In this document: one piece after another, positions 24,975-33,241 of the stretch
Layout of the letters: each line of letters begins with the position of its first letter
How positions within the stretch are numbered: the first letter of the stretch is position 1
DNA from: an uncultured Porphyromonadaceae bacterium
GTDB taxonomy: Bacteria; Bacteroidota; Bacteroidia; Bacteroidales; Muribaculaceae
Assembly (NCBI GenBank): GCA_902461565.1
Contig: CABPYL010000027.1
Coordinates: 1 to 41,277, forward strand
Direction of reading: 5' to 3'
DNA: 41,277 nucleotides
Made by a program: the position numbers and the translations under genes
Notes under the pieces: model-generated
What the model saw: the letters and a program-made list of their open reading frames with translations, nothing else
Databases searched by the model: none
Told to the model about the DNA's origin: nothing

Positions 24975-26795
24975 ATGGATTACAGTTTTTTAGACTTCTT
25001 ATGTCTGCTCGGTGCCGTAGGTCTGTTCCTTTATGGCATGAAAGTGATGAGCGAAGGCCTGCAGAAAGCCGCAGGCGACCGTTTGCGCAACATTCTTTCG
25101 GCCATGACCCGCAACCGTTTCACAGGACTGCTTACAGGTTGCCTTATCACCGCCCTTATCCAGAGTTCGTCGGCATCAACCGTTATGGTTGTTAGCTTCG
25201 TAAACGCCGGTCTTATGTCGCTGGCACAGTCGATGGCCGTTATATTCGGCGCCAACGTCGGCACCACCTTTACAGCTTGGATTATAGCTCTGTTCGGCTT
25301 CAAGGTCAACATCTCCTCATTCGTTATTCCGCTTATCGGCGTGGCTGTAGTGCTGTTGCTGATGAACAAGAGCAAGACAAAGAGCATCGGCGAATTCCTT
25401 ATCGGCTTCAGCTTTCTATTCATGGGCCTGGACATGATAAGCGCCTATGTGCCCGACCTGCAAAGCAACCCGGAGATGTTCGCCTATCTGAAGCAATATG
25501 CGTCGATGGGCGTGCGTTCCATTCTGATTTTCACACTCGTAGGCCTTGTGCTTACAATGATAATACAATCGTCGGCAGCCACTTTCGCAATCACACTTAT
25601 CATGTGTACCAAAGGCTGGATCACTTTCGACCTTGCCTGTGCGCTGGTACTCGGCTCGAACATAGGTACTACCATCACTCCCATTCTGGCGTCGCTGAGC
25701 GGTAACGTCGCTGCCAAACGCGCATCTATGGGGCACCTCCTTTTCAACCTGTTAGGTACGCTGTGGTGCATCTGCGTGTTCATTCCCTTCGTAGAACTAA
25801 ACACTTGGCTTACAGAGGCGATAGGGCAGGGCAACCCTAACGCGCTGTACAACTATGTATCCAATCTCGAGGCCACCGACCCGAGCATCTACAACCATCT
25901 GTTCGACAATTCGCTGCCGGCCGGCCACGAGGTGCTGAAGAACATAGCCGCCATGCAGATGAGCCTTTCCTTCGGCCTTTCCATATTCCATACAACATTC
26001 AATATCGTGAATGTGCTTCTCATGATATGGCTCACCGGACTTTATGTGAAGATTGTGGAATGGATTGTTCCGTCCAAGAACCGCGACGACGAGGAATTCA
26101 CCCTCAAGTTCATCTCCGGCGGTCTTATGAACGCTGCAGAACTCAACATGACCCAGGCTGAAAAAGAAATTTACGTATACGCCGAGCGCGTGAACAGGAT
26201 GATAGGCATGGCCCAGGAACTTATCCACACCAAGGAAAAGTCGGAGGAGTACAATACATTGTTGTCGCGCCTGGAGAAATACGAAGATATCTCGGACCGC
26301 ATGGAACTTGAAATAGCCCACTACCTCAACCGATGCGCCGAGGGACGCCTGTCAAACGAAGGCAAGCTCAAGATAGCATCGATGCTGAACATTATCAGCG
26401 AGATAGAGAGCATCGCCGACAGCTGCATGGGCATAGGCAAAATTATGAACCGCAAGATAGAGTCGGGCGCCGTATTCCCGCAGGAGATTTACGACAACAT
26501 CGACAACATGTACGTGTACATAAAGGAGGCTATGGCCTTGATGCTGGCGCATCTGAACAATATGGAAAATGTGAGCGGCAAATCGCTTATCGATTCTTAT
26601 AACAAGGAACGCGAGATAAACAATTACCGCAACACCTTGCGCGGAGCCAATGTTGAAAACATAAACGGCAAGCATTACGAGTATCAGGCCGGCATATATT
26701 ATATGGATATCGTCGGCGACCTTGAAAAGACGGGCGACTATATCATCAATGTAGCCGATACCCTGCGCGACGGACTGCATACTCCGGCCAAATAG
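24975..26795 (+). CDS. Na+/phosphate symporter with C-terminal PhoU-like domain
   Basis: A 606-residue NptA/YjbB-type transporter. Two inverted Na/Pi repeats each carry the family QSSS/QSSA signature: QSSSASTVMVVSFVNAGLM (about 63-81) and QSSAATFAITLIMCTKGWI (about 198-216). About nine helices end near residue 360. Residues 380-600 form a soluble helical PhoU-like domain, which probably senses or gates phosphate flux. It has its own putative promoter. Some family members import and others export phosphate. Confidence 0.92.
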   Translation: MDYSFLDFLCLLGAVGLFLYGMKVMSEGLQKAAGDRLRNILSAMTRNRFTGLLTGCLITALIQSSSASTVMVVSFVNAGLMSLAQSMAVIFGANVGTTFTAWIIALFGFKVNISSFVIPLIGVAVVLLLMNKSKTKSIGEFLIGFSFLFMGLDMISAYVPDLQSNPEMFAYLKQYASMGVRSILIFTLVGLVLTMIIQSSAATFAITLIMCTKGWITFDLACALVLGSNIGTTITPILASLSGNVAAKRASMGHLLFNLLGTLWCICVFIPFVELNTWLTEAIGQGNPNALYNYVSNLEATDPSIYNHLFDNSLPAGHEVLKNIAAMQMSLSFGLSIFHTTFNIVNVLLMIWLTGLYVKIVEWIVPSKNRDDEEFTLKFISGGLMNAAELNMTQAEKEIYVYAERVNRMIGMAQELIHTKEKSEEYNTLLSRLEKYEDISDRMELEIAHYLNRCAEGRLSNEGKLKIASMLNIISEIESIADSCMGIGKIMNRKIESGAVFPQEIYDNIDNMYVYIKEAMALMLAHLNNMENVSGKSLIDSYNKEREINNYRNTLRGANVENINGKHYEYQAGIYYMDIVGDLEKTGDYIINVADTLRDGLHTPAK

Positions 26796-26870
26796 GCCTT
26801 CTGATACCTCCAGAGGGCGATTGAGATAATAAATATCGGGCACAAAAACTATACAATACGGTTACAGGTA

Positions 26871-26901
26871 TTGATATCACGAGTAAAAAATCATTATTTT
26901 G
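26871..26901 (+). promoter_or_regulatory. Probable promoter of the response regulator gene
   Basis: TTG (26871-26873) is followed after 20 bp by TTATTTTG (26894-26901), one base away from the -7 form. The ATG is 32 bp downstream. Confidence 0.5.
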
Positions 26902-26932
26902 CAAGTAAAAAATCAATACAGCGACCAATCTT

Positions 26933-27631
26933 ATGGCAGACACCCCTTCTCTCGGAAATATTCTTGTTGTTGACGACGACATATATATCTGCGAGCTTCT
27001 GCAGGTTAATCTGGGAAGCGAAGGGTACAGCGTAGCCGTAGAACCTGATGCCTCCAAGGTTGCCGAGATGCCGCTGGATACTGTCCAGCTGATAATTGTA
27101 GACGCCATGAAGCAGGAATACAGCGGAATGGATCTTATCTACGACCTCAAGGACAATCCCGATACCAAGGGCATAGCCCTTATCCTTTACTCGCCGGTGA
27201 AAAGCGAGCGGATGGCTATCGACGCCCTCGAAGCCGGTGCCGACGACTATATCTCCAAGCCGTTCTCGTTGCGCGAGCTAATGGCACGCATAAGGGCAAT
27301 CCTGCGCCGCCATTCAAGGGGCAGCAAGGCCTCGTCGCTCACGTTTCTATCGCTCACTATGGACCAGGTGGGCAAGAACGTGAAAATCGACGGACTGCCG
27401 GTGCCGCTCACATCAAAAGAATACGCGATTCTACAGATGCTCCTCAAGAACCCGGACACACTTATTTCCCGCATCGAAATATTTAGGAAAGTATGGCCCG
27501 AGAGTACCGCCGGCTCCAACGAGCGCATTGTTGATACAAATGTATCACGCCTGCGCAAAAAGCTCGGTAACCTGTCGCAGCATCTGATTAGCCGAACCGG
27601 TCATGGCTATATGCTATCAACAAATGTATAA
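26933..27631 (+). CDS. Response regulator, OmpR/PhoB family
   Basis: A 232-residue receiver plus winged-helix DNA-binding protein. The acidic pocket is LVVDDD (about 10-15). The phospho-acceptor is the Asp in QLIIVDAMKQEYSG, where the usual DVMMP is replaced by DAMKQE. The switch Ser is in ILYSPVKS and the conserved Lys in YISKPFS. Residues 135-232 are the Trans_Reg_C domain (LTSKEYAILQMLLKNPDTL and NVSRLRKKLG). No histidine kinase is adjacent, so it is an orphan in this window. It precedes gldE by 33 bp and may be co-transcribed with it. Confidence 0.9.
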   Translation: MADTPSLGNILVVDDDIYICELLQVNLGSEGYSVAVEPDASKVAEMPLDTVQLIIVDAMKQEYSGMDLIYDLKDNPDTKGIALILYSPVKSERMAIDALEAGADDYISKPFSLRELMARIRAILRRHSRGSKASSLTFLSLTMDQVGKNVKIDGLPVPLTSKEYAILQMLLKNPDTLISRIEIFRKVWPESTAGSNERIVDTNVSRLRKKLGNLSQHLISRTGHGYMLSTNV

Positions 27632-27664
27632 AATATTTGACCGCTAACTAAATTATTACTTATC

Positions 27665-29023
27665 TTGGACACAGATCCTTTGCCGTCGGTAGACGCGCTC
27701 CTATCTTTTACCGGTTCACTTCCGGACATGTTTCTTTCTCTACCCGCCTTCAGCAGCGGACAGGCGCTTGCCCTTGTCATAGCGTTGCTGTGTCTTGTTG
27801 TGTCGGGTTTTGTCAGCGGTAGCGAAATGGCCTATTTCTCGCTTACAGAACAGCAGATAGACGATATCGGCGAGGGCAAACGCGGAAACGGTGTGCTGCA
27901 CCTGCTCCGGGAACCTCAGAAACTACTTGCCACAATTCTCATAGCAAACAATCTGGTTAACGTTACCATTGTCGTACTCACCAACTACGCCCTCGGGCCA
28001 GTGTTCGGCGGTATGGCACCCTGGCTCAGCTTCGTGCTGCAGACTGTGCTGCTCACATTCCTCATCCTGCTCTTCGGCGAAATACTTCCCAAGCTGTTCG
28101 CGAACAACTACAACGTTAAATGGGCACTTTTTGCCGCTGCTCCGCTCGGACTGATATCAAAACTGCTGTCGCCTTTCTCGCACATGCTGGCCAAATCCGG
28201 CAGCCTGGTAAAAAAAGTTGTTGCAAAACGCGCCAACGACATTACCACCGACGAGCTGTCGCGCGCACTCGAAATTACCCAGGGTACATCCGGCGACGAC
28301 AAGGAGATGCTGGAAGGCATTCTGAAATTCGGAGATACAACGGCATCGGAAATCATGACTCCGCGCGTTTCCATAACCGACCTGAACATCAACCTGCCGT
28401 TCGACAAGGTTATGGAAACCGTAATCTCCAGCGGCTATTCGCGTATGCCCGTCTACGAGGAAAACCAGGACAACATAAAAGGCATCCTGTACTCGCGCGA
28501 CCTGCTGCCGTATATAGGTACCGGCGAGGCTGCCACACTCGATTGGAAAAAGCTGCTCCGCCCAGCATATTTCGTGCCCGAATCGCGCAATATCGACGAC
28601 CTTCTCGAGGATTTCCGCCGGCTGAAGATACACATGGCTGTGGTGGTGGACGAATATGGCGGCACACAGGGCGTAGTTACTCTTGAGGACGTACTCGAGG
28701 AAATTGTGGGCGATATTGATGACGAATACGACGAGCCTGACACTACCTTCAAACGCCTGCGTGACGACACATATATGTTCGAGGGCCGCACACCTCTTAC
28801 CGACTTCTTCCGCATAACCGACCTCAACCCCGAGGACTACGAGGAGGTTACCCAGGACGTGGAAACCGTTGCAGGCATGCTGCTGGCCGTAAAGGGCGAT
28901 TTCCCCAAAGAAAAAGAGCCGCTGGTGTACGGGCGCTGCCACTTCCTTATCCTCGACATCGAAGACCATCGCATCGCTGAAGTGCGCGTAAAGGTAATGC
29001 CGGAAATAAAAGACAAGGAATGA
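27665..29023 (+). CDS. gldE: Gliding motility-associated protein GldE (CNNM/CBS/CorC)
   Basis: A 452-residue membrane protein with an N-terminal CNNM (DUF21) domain of three to four helices (residues 35-180), a CBS pair (about 215-340, with IMTPRVSITDLN and EYGGTQGVVTLEDVLEEIVGDI) and a CorC/HlyC C-terminal domain. The call over a generic haemolysin-C protein rests on overlap with gldD. The start is a TTG at 27665 giving MDTDPLPSV; an in-frame ATG 21 codons later is possible, but the acidic DTDP beginning is typical of the family as I remember it. GldE supports GldD, and through it the type IX secretion/gliding apparatus. Confidence 0.85.
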   Translation: MDTDPLPSVDALLSFTGSLPDMFLSLPAFSSGQALALVIALLCLVVSGFVSGSEMAYFSLTEQQIDDIGEGKRGNGVLHLLREPQKLLATILIANNLVNVTIVVLTNYALGPVFGGMAPWLSFVLQTVLLTFLILLFGEILPKLFANNYNVKWALFAAAPLGLISKLLSPFSHMLAKSGSLVKKVVAKRANDITTDELSRALEITQGTSGDDKEMLEGILKFGDTTASEIMTPRVSITDLNINLPFDKVMETVISSGYSRMPVYEENQDNIKGILYSRDLLPYIGTGEAATLDWKKLLRPAYFVPESRNIDDLLEDFRRLKIHMAVVVDEYGGTQGVVTLEDVLEEIVGDIDDEYDEPDTTFKRLRDDTYMFEGRTPLTDFFRITDLNPEDYEEVTQDVETVAGMLLAVKGDFPKEKEPLVYGRCHFLILDIEDHRIAEVRVKVMPEIKDKE

Positions 29024-29577
29024 GGGCTATTCCCGCACTCGCACTGATGCTCGCTGTTGCAACCGCCTCGTGCACGCACGACAACAGCGCCGTGCCCCGC
29101 CGCTACGCCTATCCGCGTGTGGCACCATGCGATACTGCCGTAGTACCTGCGCGCCTTGGCGATTTCAGAATACTGATAAATGCCGGGGCCGACACCATCC
29201 GGCCCGCAGAGAACTGGATGAACATAATATACCCGCGCTATGGTGTTACCGTACACCTGAGTGTGAACAGCTTTGCCGACGGCGAAGCCCTGCAGGCAGC
29301 CATCGCCAACCGACGCCAGCGCATGGAGCTTAACTTCGGCGACACACATGCCGAGGCTATAAGTTTCTACAACAACGACGGAATAAGCTGCACTATCGCC
29401 GGAAGCCCCGACGCAGGCAGCGCGCCTGTATACATCAATGCTGTGAATCCCCGCAACCGCTCCATGCTCAGCGGCGCCGCCGTATTCGCAGGTCCTACCA
29501 CGCCCGTAGATTCAATAGAACCGGTGTACAGAATCGTGTACAGCCACCTGCTGCACATGCTTGAGACAGCAAAATAA
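29020..29577 (+). CDS. gldD: Gliding motility lipoprotein GldD
   Basis: A 185-residue lipoprotein: the signal ends in a lipobox VATASC with Cys18. The body has the conserved RILINAGADTIRPAENWMNIIYP-type region, then SFYNNDGISCTIAGSPDAGSAPVYI, and AAVFAGPTTPVDSIEPVYRIV near the end. Its start overlaps gldE by 4 bp, the conserved order. The protein is thought to act at the envelope in the GldD/GldE part of the secretion/motility system. In a gut Bacteroidales it probably relates to secretion of proteins with C-terminal sorting tails, such as the lamin-tail protein in this window, not to gliding. Confidence 0.9.
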   Translation: MRAIPALALMLAVATASCTHDNSAVPRRYAYPRVAPCDTAVVPARLGDFRILINAGADTIRPAENWMNIIYPRYGVTVHLSVNSFADGEALQAAIANRRQRMELNFGDTHAEAISFYNNDGISCTIAGSPDAGSAPVYINAVNPRNRSMLSGAAVFAGPTTPVDSIEPVYRIVYSHLLHMLETAK

Positions 29578-29579
29578 AT

Positions 29580-30113
29580 ATGGCCGATAACATCTATATA
29601 TGCGCGATAGAACATGACGGACGCCCGCGTCGCATCCGCGAGACTCTTGCCGTGGAAATACTCGTCCGGAAGGCATTCGGCCCCTGCGCGCGCAAATATA
29701 ACCTGCCTTCGGGCGCCCCTGCCATACGCTTCACCGGGCCAGAGACAGTAACCCGCGTTCCCGTATTCTCGATAAGCCATTCGCAGGATTTCGCAGCACT
29801 TGTCGTAAGCCCCGACGAGCGCTCCATTGGTGTAGATATAGAGAGTTTCCGCCCGGCTCTGCGGCGCGTCATACCCAAATTCCTCAACGCCGACGAGGCT
29901 TCGGTGTATGCTACCGACGAACAGCTCCTGCTGGCATGGACACTGAAAGAAGCCACCTATAAAGCCGCCGCCACAGCAGGGCTTTCGCTGCTTGATATCC
30001 ATCTTCCCGCCGACGGCGACATCATTACCCTTGCCGACGGACGCATATTCCGCATACTCCGCGCCACATCCACTCCTGACTACACCCTGTCGGTAGTCCT
30101 CGCCGAATATTGA
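29580..30113 (+). CDS. 4'-phosphopantetheinyl transferase superfamily protein
   Basis: A 177-residue Sfp-like enzyme that transfers phosphopantetheine from CoA to a carrier-protein serine. The hallmark motifs are SIGVDIESFRP (about 82-92), with the metal-binding Asp and Glu, and LLAWTLKEATYKA (about 117-129). FSISHSQDFAALVV is the preceding conserved segment. It starts 2 bp after gldD. The carrier protein is not in the window. Confidence 0.9.
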   Translation: MADNIYICAIEHDGRPRRIRETLAVEILVRKAFGPCARKYNLPSGAPAIRFTGPETVTRVPVFSISHSQDFAALVVSPDERSIGVDIESFRPALRRVIPKFLNADEASVYATDEQLLLAWTLKEATYKAAATAGLSLLDIHLPADGDIITLADGRIFRILRATSTPDYTLSVVLAEY

Positions 30114-30133
30114 CACTGCAAGCCGAATAAAAT

Positions 30134-30164
30134 TTTGCAGATAGGAAAAAAGTATTTACCTTTG
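30134..30164 (+). promoter_or_regulatory. Promoter of tRNA-Leu
   Basis: TTTG (30134-30137) and TACCTTTG (30157-30164) are 19 bp apart. The predicted transcription start falls a few bases before the tRNA 5' end at 30174. Confidence 0.7.
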
Positions 30165-30173
30165 CAAAAGCAA

Positions 30174-30255
30174 GCCCGAATGGCGGAATCGGTAGACGCG
30201 ACGGTCTCAAACACCGTTGGAGCAATCCATCCCGGTTCGATCCCGGGTTCGGGTA
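30174..30255 (+). tRNA. tRNA-Leu (anticodon CAA)
   Basis: The acceptor stem GCCCGAA pairs with TTCGGGT (one G-T closing pair). The anticodon loop CTCAAAC gives CAA, reading UUG. A long class-II variable arm (TGGA-GCAA-TCCA) and a T-arm CCCGG-TTCGATC-CCGGG are present. CCA is not encoded. A rho-independent terminator follows within 10 nt. Confidence 0.96.
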
Positions 30256-30260
30256 CAGAC

Positions 30261-30300
30261 AACGGCTGATAATCGCTCGATTTTCAGCCGTTATTTCTTC
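30261..30300 (+). terminator. Terminator after tRNA-Leu
   Basis: AACGGCTGA (30261-30269) pairs perfectly with TCAGCCGTT (30284-30292) and is followed by a pyrimidine/T-rich run. Confidence 0.8.
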
Positions 30301-30336
30301 TCTTTATCTCTCCACCGGGTGTACCGGAAAAACAAC

Positions 30337-30589
30337 ATGAAGAAAAACCATAATATTTATAATTCTCATTCTATCTGCGGCCTACGCGTATTCTCAGACC
30401 GCAAAGAGCTTCCGGGGATTTGTAGATTTGAATGGCGAAGCATTGTTCGAGAAAAAATATTCCAACGACCGCGATATTGTCTATACAAAGTACCTTTGTT
30501 TGTAGACTTGAAATTGGGAACTTTTATCAAAACATGCAGATGATATAATAACGATGCCATATGTCCAGATAGGCATTGAATTCAACTGA
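30337..30589 (+). pseudogene. Decayed gene for a small secreted protein
   Basis: The ATG at 30337 opens MKK, but the frame that follows makes sense one base later: from 30341 the reading is RKTIIFIILILSAAYAYSQT, a clear signal peptide, continuing SFRGFVDLNGEALFEKKYSN. An extra A in the AAAAA run at 30342-30346 would account for the shift. In that same frame TAG (30503) and TGA (30509) follow, after which it opens again as NWELLSKHADDIITMPYVQI and GIEFN to a TGA at 30587. Signal peptide and beta-strand-like C-terminus together suggest a secreted or envelope protein broken by a frameshift and stops. The family is not recognised. It occupies the 345-bp space between the tRNA terminator and the next gene. 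Confidence 0.55.
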
Positions 30590-30607
30590 TATTCACAGCC
30601 AAAGGCC

Positions 30608-31117
30608 TCATTCCCAGCTCCAGTTAAGGGCGCCAAGGGAAAACCATATTTTAACCTCCCTCTCGGCCGGTATTTTATTTACAAGAACAGCGTAGCGAGT
30701 GAAATACAACTGCGTGGACGAATCATCGATAGATGTAGCCGTACTTACACAGATATTCCAGTTGTATATTCCTTCGATATTGTCCCGATAATATCGGTTA
30801 TGGTATGTATCTATTGTCCAGTTATGTATATTATACGAAAGGAGCAAAGTATACCTGTTGAAATTGATACCGGAATACGCATCTGAGAAACCTAACGGGT
30901 CATCCGGAAGTTCCTCTGGACTATCCACGCGAATCTGCTTGTCAGACCAGTCTTTGATTTTGTCGGTCCATTCGTTATCATCGGCACTGAAAGAGAGGGT
31001 AGCGGGAAGATAGTTTTGCGCTATCGGCAATGCCGTTTCTAAAGGCGGTTCGTTGTTGCTTACGCATGAGCACAACACAAAAGCAAACACAAAAGAGAGG
31101 AACTGAAAATATTTCAT
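30608..31117 (-). CDS. Putative lipoprotein of unknown function
   Basis: A 169-residue protein with a lipoprotein signal (MKYFQFLSFVFAFVLCSC, lipidated Cys most likely residue 18) followed by an acidic, aromatic-rich body (YNIHNWTIDTYHNRYYRDN) ending in SWE. The pattern of alternating hydrophobics at the end (LYFTRYAVLVNK, REVKIWFSLGALNW) suggests a beta-rich fold. I do not recognise a family. It converges on the decayed gene at 30337. A TAATTTTG on its strand (31165-31158) lies about 40 bp upstream of the ATG and may be its -7 element. Confidence 0.7.
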   Translation of the reverse strand: MKYFQFLSFVFAFVLCSCVSNNEPPLETALPIAQNYLPATLSFSADDNEWTDKIKDWSDKQIRVDSPEELPDDPLGFSDAYSGINFNRYTLLLSYNIHNWTIDTYHNRYYRDNIEGIYNWNICVSTATSIDDSSTQLYFTRYAVLVNKIPAEREVKIWFSLGALNWSWE

Positions 31118-31211
31118 AATTGTGATTGTATAGTTTTTTAATAACTTAACGCACGCGCAAAATTATTATTGTATGTTCAAATTGCGGATTATTTAAAATT
31201 ATTCACAAAAA

Positions 31212-31243
31212 TTTGTTCATTTTGTTGCTATTTTGTAACTTTG
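31212..31243 (+). promoter_or_regulatory. Promoter of the M28-sufE operon
   Basis: TTTG (31212-31215) and TAACTTTG (31236-31243) are separated by 20 bp; the ATG lies 20 bp further on. Confidence 0.7.
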
Positions 31244-31263
31244 CATACTAATAGATTCTTTGT

Positions 31264-32271
31264 ATGAAAAAGTGGTTCTCCTTTTTGGTTGGAGTAGTGC
31301 TTCCAGGACTTGTACTCATATCCTGCGGCAAATCTTCAGCCTCCGGCCAGCATGAAAAGAATGCCGTTGACGAGAAAGCAGTCCGGATGGGCGATTTCCG
31401 TGCCGACAGCGCTTATAAATATATCGAGCGTCAGGTTGCTTTCGGTCCCCGCGTACCCGGTACGCCCGAGCATGACGCATGCGCCGAATATCTTATCAAG
31501 GAGCTCGACAAATACGTCGATACGATGTACGTGCAGCGCGGAACAGTAACGGCCTTCAACGGCGACGTATTGCCTATTACAAATATAATCGCTGGTTTCA
31601 ACCCCAGACAGACGCGCCGAGTGCTGCTTGTGGCGCACTACGATACGCGCCCCTGGGCCGACAGCGACCGAGATTCCAACAACCATACAAAACCCGTACT
31701 TGGCGCCAATGACGGGGGCAGCGGTGTGGGTGTGATTCTGGAGATTGCCCGTAATCTGGCGGCCAGACAGGCTGCTGTAGGCGTTGATATCTTCTTTACC
31801 GACGCCGAGGATTATGGCGACAACAACGGCTTTGTGGGCAATGCAGAAAGCTGGTGCCTTGGCACACAGTATTGGATAGAACACATGGTGCCGTACCGCA
31901 CCGACAATACACCTCTATATGGCATTCTGCTCGATATGGTAGGCGGCCAGGATGCCCGCTTCCACCATGAGGCATTCTCCAAAGAAAACGCCACAAGCAC
32001 TGCCTGGAAAGTATGGGGCGAAGCAAAACGACTTGGCCACGACGATATTTTTGTGAACAAAATGGGGGGCGCCGTTACCGACGACCATGTATTCCTTACC
32101 AACGCCGGTATACCCACTCTCAATATAATTGAATCTGTAAACGTTCAGACAGGCTCATTCCCGCCGGCATGGCACACGGTGAACGACAACATGAGCAATA
32201 TCTCCCGCCAGACCCTCCAGGCCGTAGGCGAGACCGTGCTGAACGTACTGTACAAAGAAAAAGCATACTGA
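31264..32271 (+). CDS. M28-family lipoprotein (glutaminyl-peptide cyclotransferase-like)
   Basis: A 335-residue zinc-dependent envelope lipoprotein (lipobox VLISC, Cys21). Metal ligands are expected at His125/Asp127 in LLVAHYDTRPWAD, Asp150 in LGANDGGSGVG and acidic residues of FFTDAEDYG; a C-terminal His is in PPAWHTVNDN. This set fits the M28 clan, and the GPRVPGTPEHDACAEYLIKEL beginning matches the glutaminyl cyclase branch. It could form N-terminal pyroglutamate on exported proteins, notable because Bacteroidetes type IX/Sec substrates often expose Gln; that link is inference. SufE follows after 4 bp. Confidence 0.85.
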   Translation: MKKWFSFLVGVVLPGLVLISCGKSSASGQHEKNAVDEKAVRMGDFRADSAYKYIERQVAFGPRVPGTPEHDACAEYLIKELDKYVDTMYVQRGTVTAFNGDVLPITNIIAGFNPRQTRRVLLVAHYDTRPWADSDRDSNNHTKPVLGANDGGSGVGVILEIARNLAARQAAVGVDIFFTDAEDYGDNNGFVGNAESWCLGTQYWIEHMVPYRTDNTPLYGILLDMVGGQDARFHHEAFSKENATSTAWKVWGEAKRLGHDDIFVNKMGGAVTDDHVFLTNAGIPTLNIIESVNVQTGSFPPAWHTVNDNMSNISRQTLQAVGETVLNVLYKEKAY

Positions 32272-32275
32272 CATC

Positions 32276-32689
32276 ATGACTATAGAAGAAAGCCAGAAAC
32301 AGATTATCGACGAATTCACCGATATCGACGACTGGATGGACCGCTACGCCTGCATCATCGACATGGGCAATAGCCTCGAACCGCTGCCCGAGGAACTCAA
32401 GACTCCCGACCGTATTATCGAAGGCTGCCAGAGCCGCGTATGGCTCGATGCCGAAAAACAGACAGACGGCACATTGAAATTCCGTGCCGATTCCGACGCC
32501 ATAATCGTAAAAGGAATAATATCCATGCTTGTAGATGTCCTTTCGGGGCATACCCCCAAGGAGATTCTCGACGCCGACCTACATTTTATCGACGATATCG
32601 GTCTGTCGGAACACCTGTCGCCCACGCGCAGCAATGGCCTGCTGGCAATGGTGAAGCAGATGCGCGCCTACGCTGCCGCCCTTGCCTGA
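32276..32689 (+). CDS. sufE: SufE family sulfur acceptor
   Basis: The 137-residue cytoplasmic protein takes persulfide sulfur from the cysteine desulfurase SufS for Fe-S cluster assembly. The acceptor Cys lies in RIIEGCQSRVW (about residue 53), and LGL-type helices follow (HLSPTRSNGLLAMVKQMRAYA). No sufS or other suf gene is nearby. It shares the promoter of the M28 lipoprotein. Confidence 0.92.
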   Translation: MTIEESQKQIIDEFTDIDDWMDRYACIIDMGNSLEPLPEELKTPDRIIEGCQSRVWLDAEKQTDGTLKFRADSDAIIVKGIISMLVDVLSGHTPKEILDADLHFIDDIGLSEHLSPTRSNGLLAMVKQMRAYAAALA

Positions 32690-32735
32690 ACGCAAGCGAT
32701 GCAGCAGGCATAAAACGTTAAAACGCACCCATGAG

Positions 32736-32766
32736 TTGGCTAAGAAAGAAATAATCACTATCTTTG
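32736..32766 (+). promoter_or_regulatory. Promoter of tRNA-Ser
   Basis: TTG (32736-32738) and TATCTTTG (32759-32766) are 20 bp apart, placing the start just before the tRNA at 32778. Confidence 0.7.
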
Positions 32767-32777
32767 TGCCACAATCC

Positions 32778-32862
32778 GGAGAGATGGCAGAGTGGTCGAT
32801 TGCGACGGTCTTGAAAACCGCTGTTCTGCAAGGAACCGGGGGTTCGAATCCCTCTCTCTCCG
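32778..32862 (+). tRNA. tRNA-Ser (anticodon TGA)
   Basis: Acceptor GGAGAGA pairs with TCTCTCC and discriminator G. The anticodon loop CTTGAAA gives TGA (reads UCA). A class-II variable arm (GTTC-TGCAAG-GAAC) and a T-arm with TTCGAAT are present. The gene ends at 32862, followed by CA. Its 3' end marks the change from backbone to accessory sequence and is a plausible integration target. Confidence 0.96.
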
Positions 32863-32866
32863 CAAT

Positions 32867-32891
32867 AAAGCCTGATTATCAGGCTTTTGTT
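32867..32891 (+). terminator. Terminator-like hairpin after tRNA-Ser
   Basis: AAAGCCTG (32867-32874) and CAGGCTTT pair around a 5-nt loop and are followed by TGTTGT. The stem is self-complementary, so it could act in both directions. Confidence 0.75.
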
Positions 32892-32896
32892 GTATT

Positions 32897-32950
32897 TACG
32901 CACGAAATTACGCACGATTTTTGATGATCGTGCGTAATTTTTTGTGCGTA
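32897..32950. repeat. Cluster of four ACGCACGA-type octamers forming a large inverted repeat
   Basis: Left half: ACGCACGA at 32898 and again at 32910, 12 bp apart. Right half, inverted: TCGTGCGT at 32928 and TTGTGCGT near 32942. The arms of about 21 bp differ only by a small insertion/substitution and flank an 8-nt centre. The direct-plus-inverted spacing resembles integrase or regulator binding sites more than a terminator, because no T-run follows. Position just behind the tRNA supports an attachment-site role. It could also simply be a hairpin in the tRNA trailer. Confidence 0.6.
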
Positions 32951-33241
32951 TTCATGACAATATTTTTAAGTAAACGCGGGCGCACTCGATATTGGGTACT
33001 CCGGATTTTGAGGGCTGATATGGATTGATGTAAGGAGAGATGTGCAGGTTACGGTAATACAGTCGGGGGCTATTCTTAAAAATTGTGATTTAACATATCG
33101 ATATGGTGCCCAAAATAATCTTTAACCATGTAAAATGCAGTGTGATACCCAATTATAAATATCGGCGCATTACATAAAGATTATTAATTGGTCTGTGAAT
33201 TAATACTTTATGAACGTTTATAAGGGTATATTTGCAATACG
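32951..33241. other. AT-rich intergenic stretch at the left edge of the accessory region
   Basis: No convincing gene. It contains the perfect 12-bp palindrome CATATCGATATG (33095-33106). TATATTTG (33228-33235), a -7 match, sits only 6 bp before the ATG at 33242, so that gene may be transcribed without a leader. A short open reading frame from 32954 (MTIFLSKRGRTRYWV...) of about 24 codons has no supporting features. Confidence 0.5.

Noticed and set aside
26796..26832. Possible terminator hairpin after the Na/Pi gene
   Set aside because: Only a weak stem (CCTTCTG with CAGAGGG, one G-T pair) and no T-run.
30217..30543. 108-codon frame starting within tRNA-Leu
   Set aside because: It begins inside a tRNA and crosses its terminator; only the shifted frame downstream makes protein sense.
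32718..32915. Minus-strand frame reading GERGIRTPGSLQNSGFQDRR
   Set aside because: This is the antisense translation of tRNA-Ser, a common false gene.
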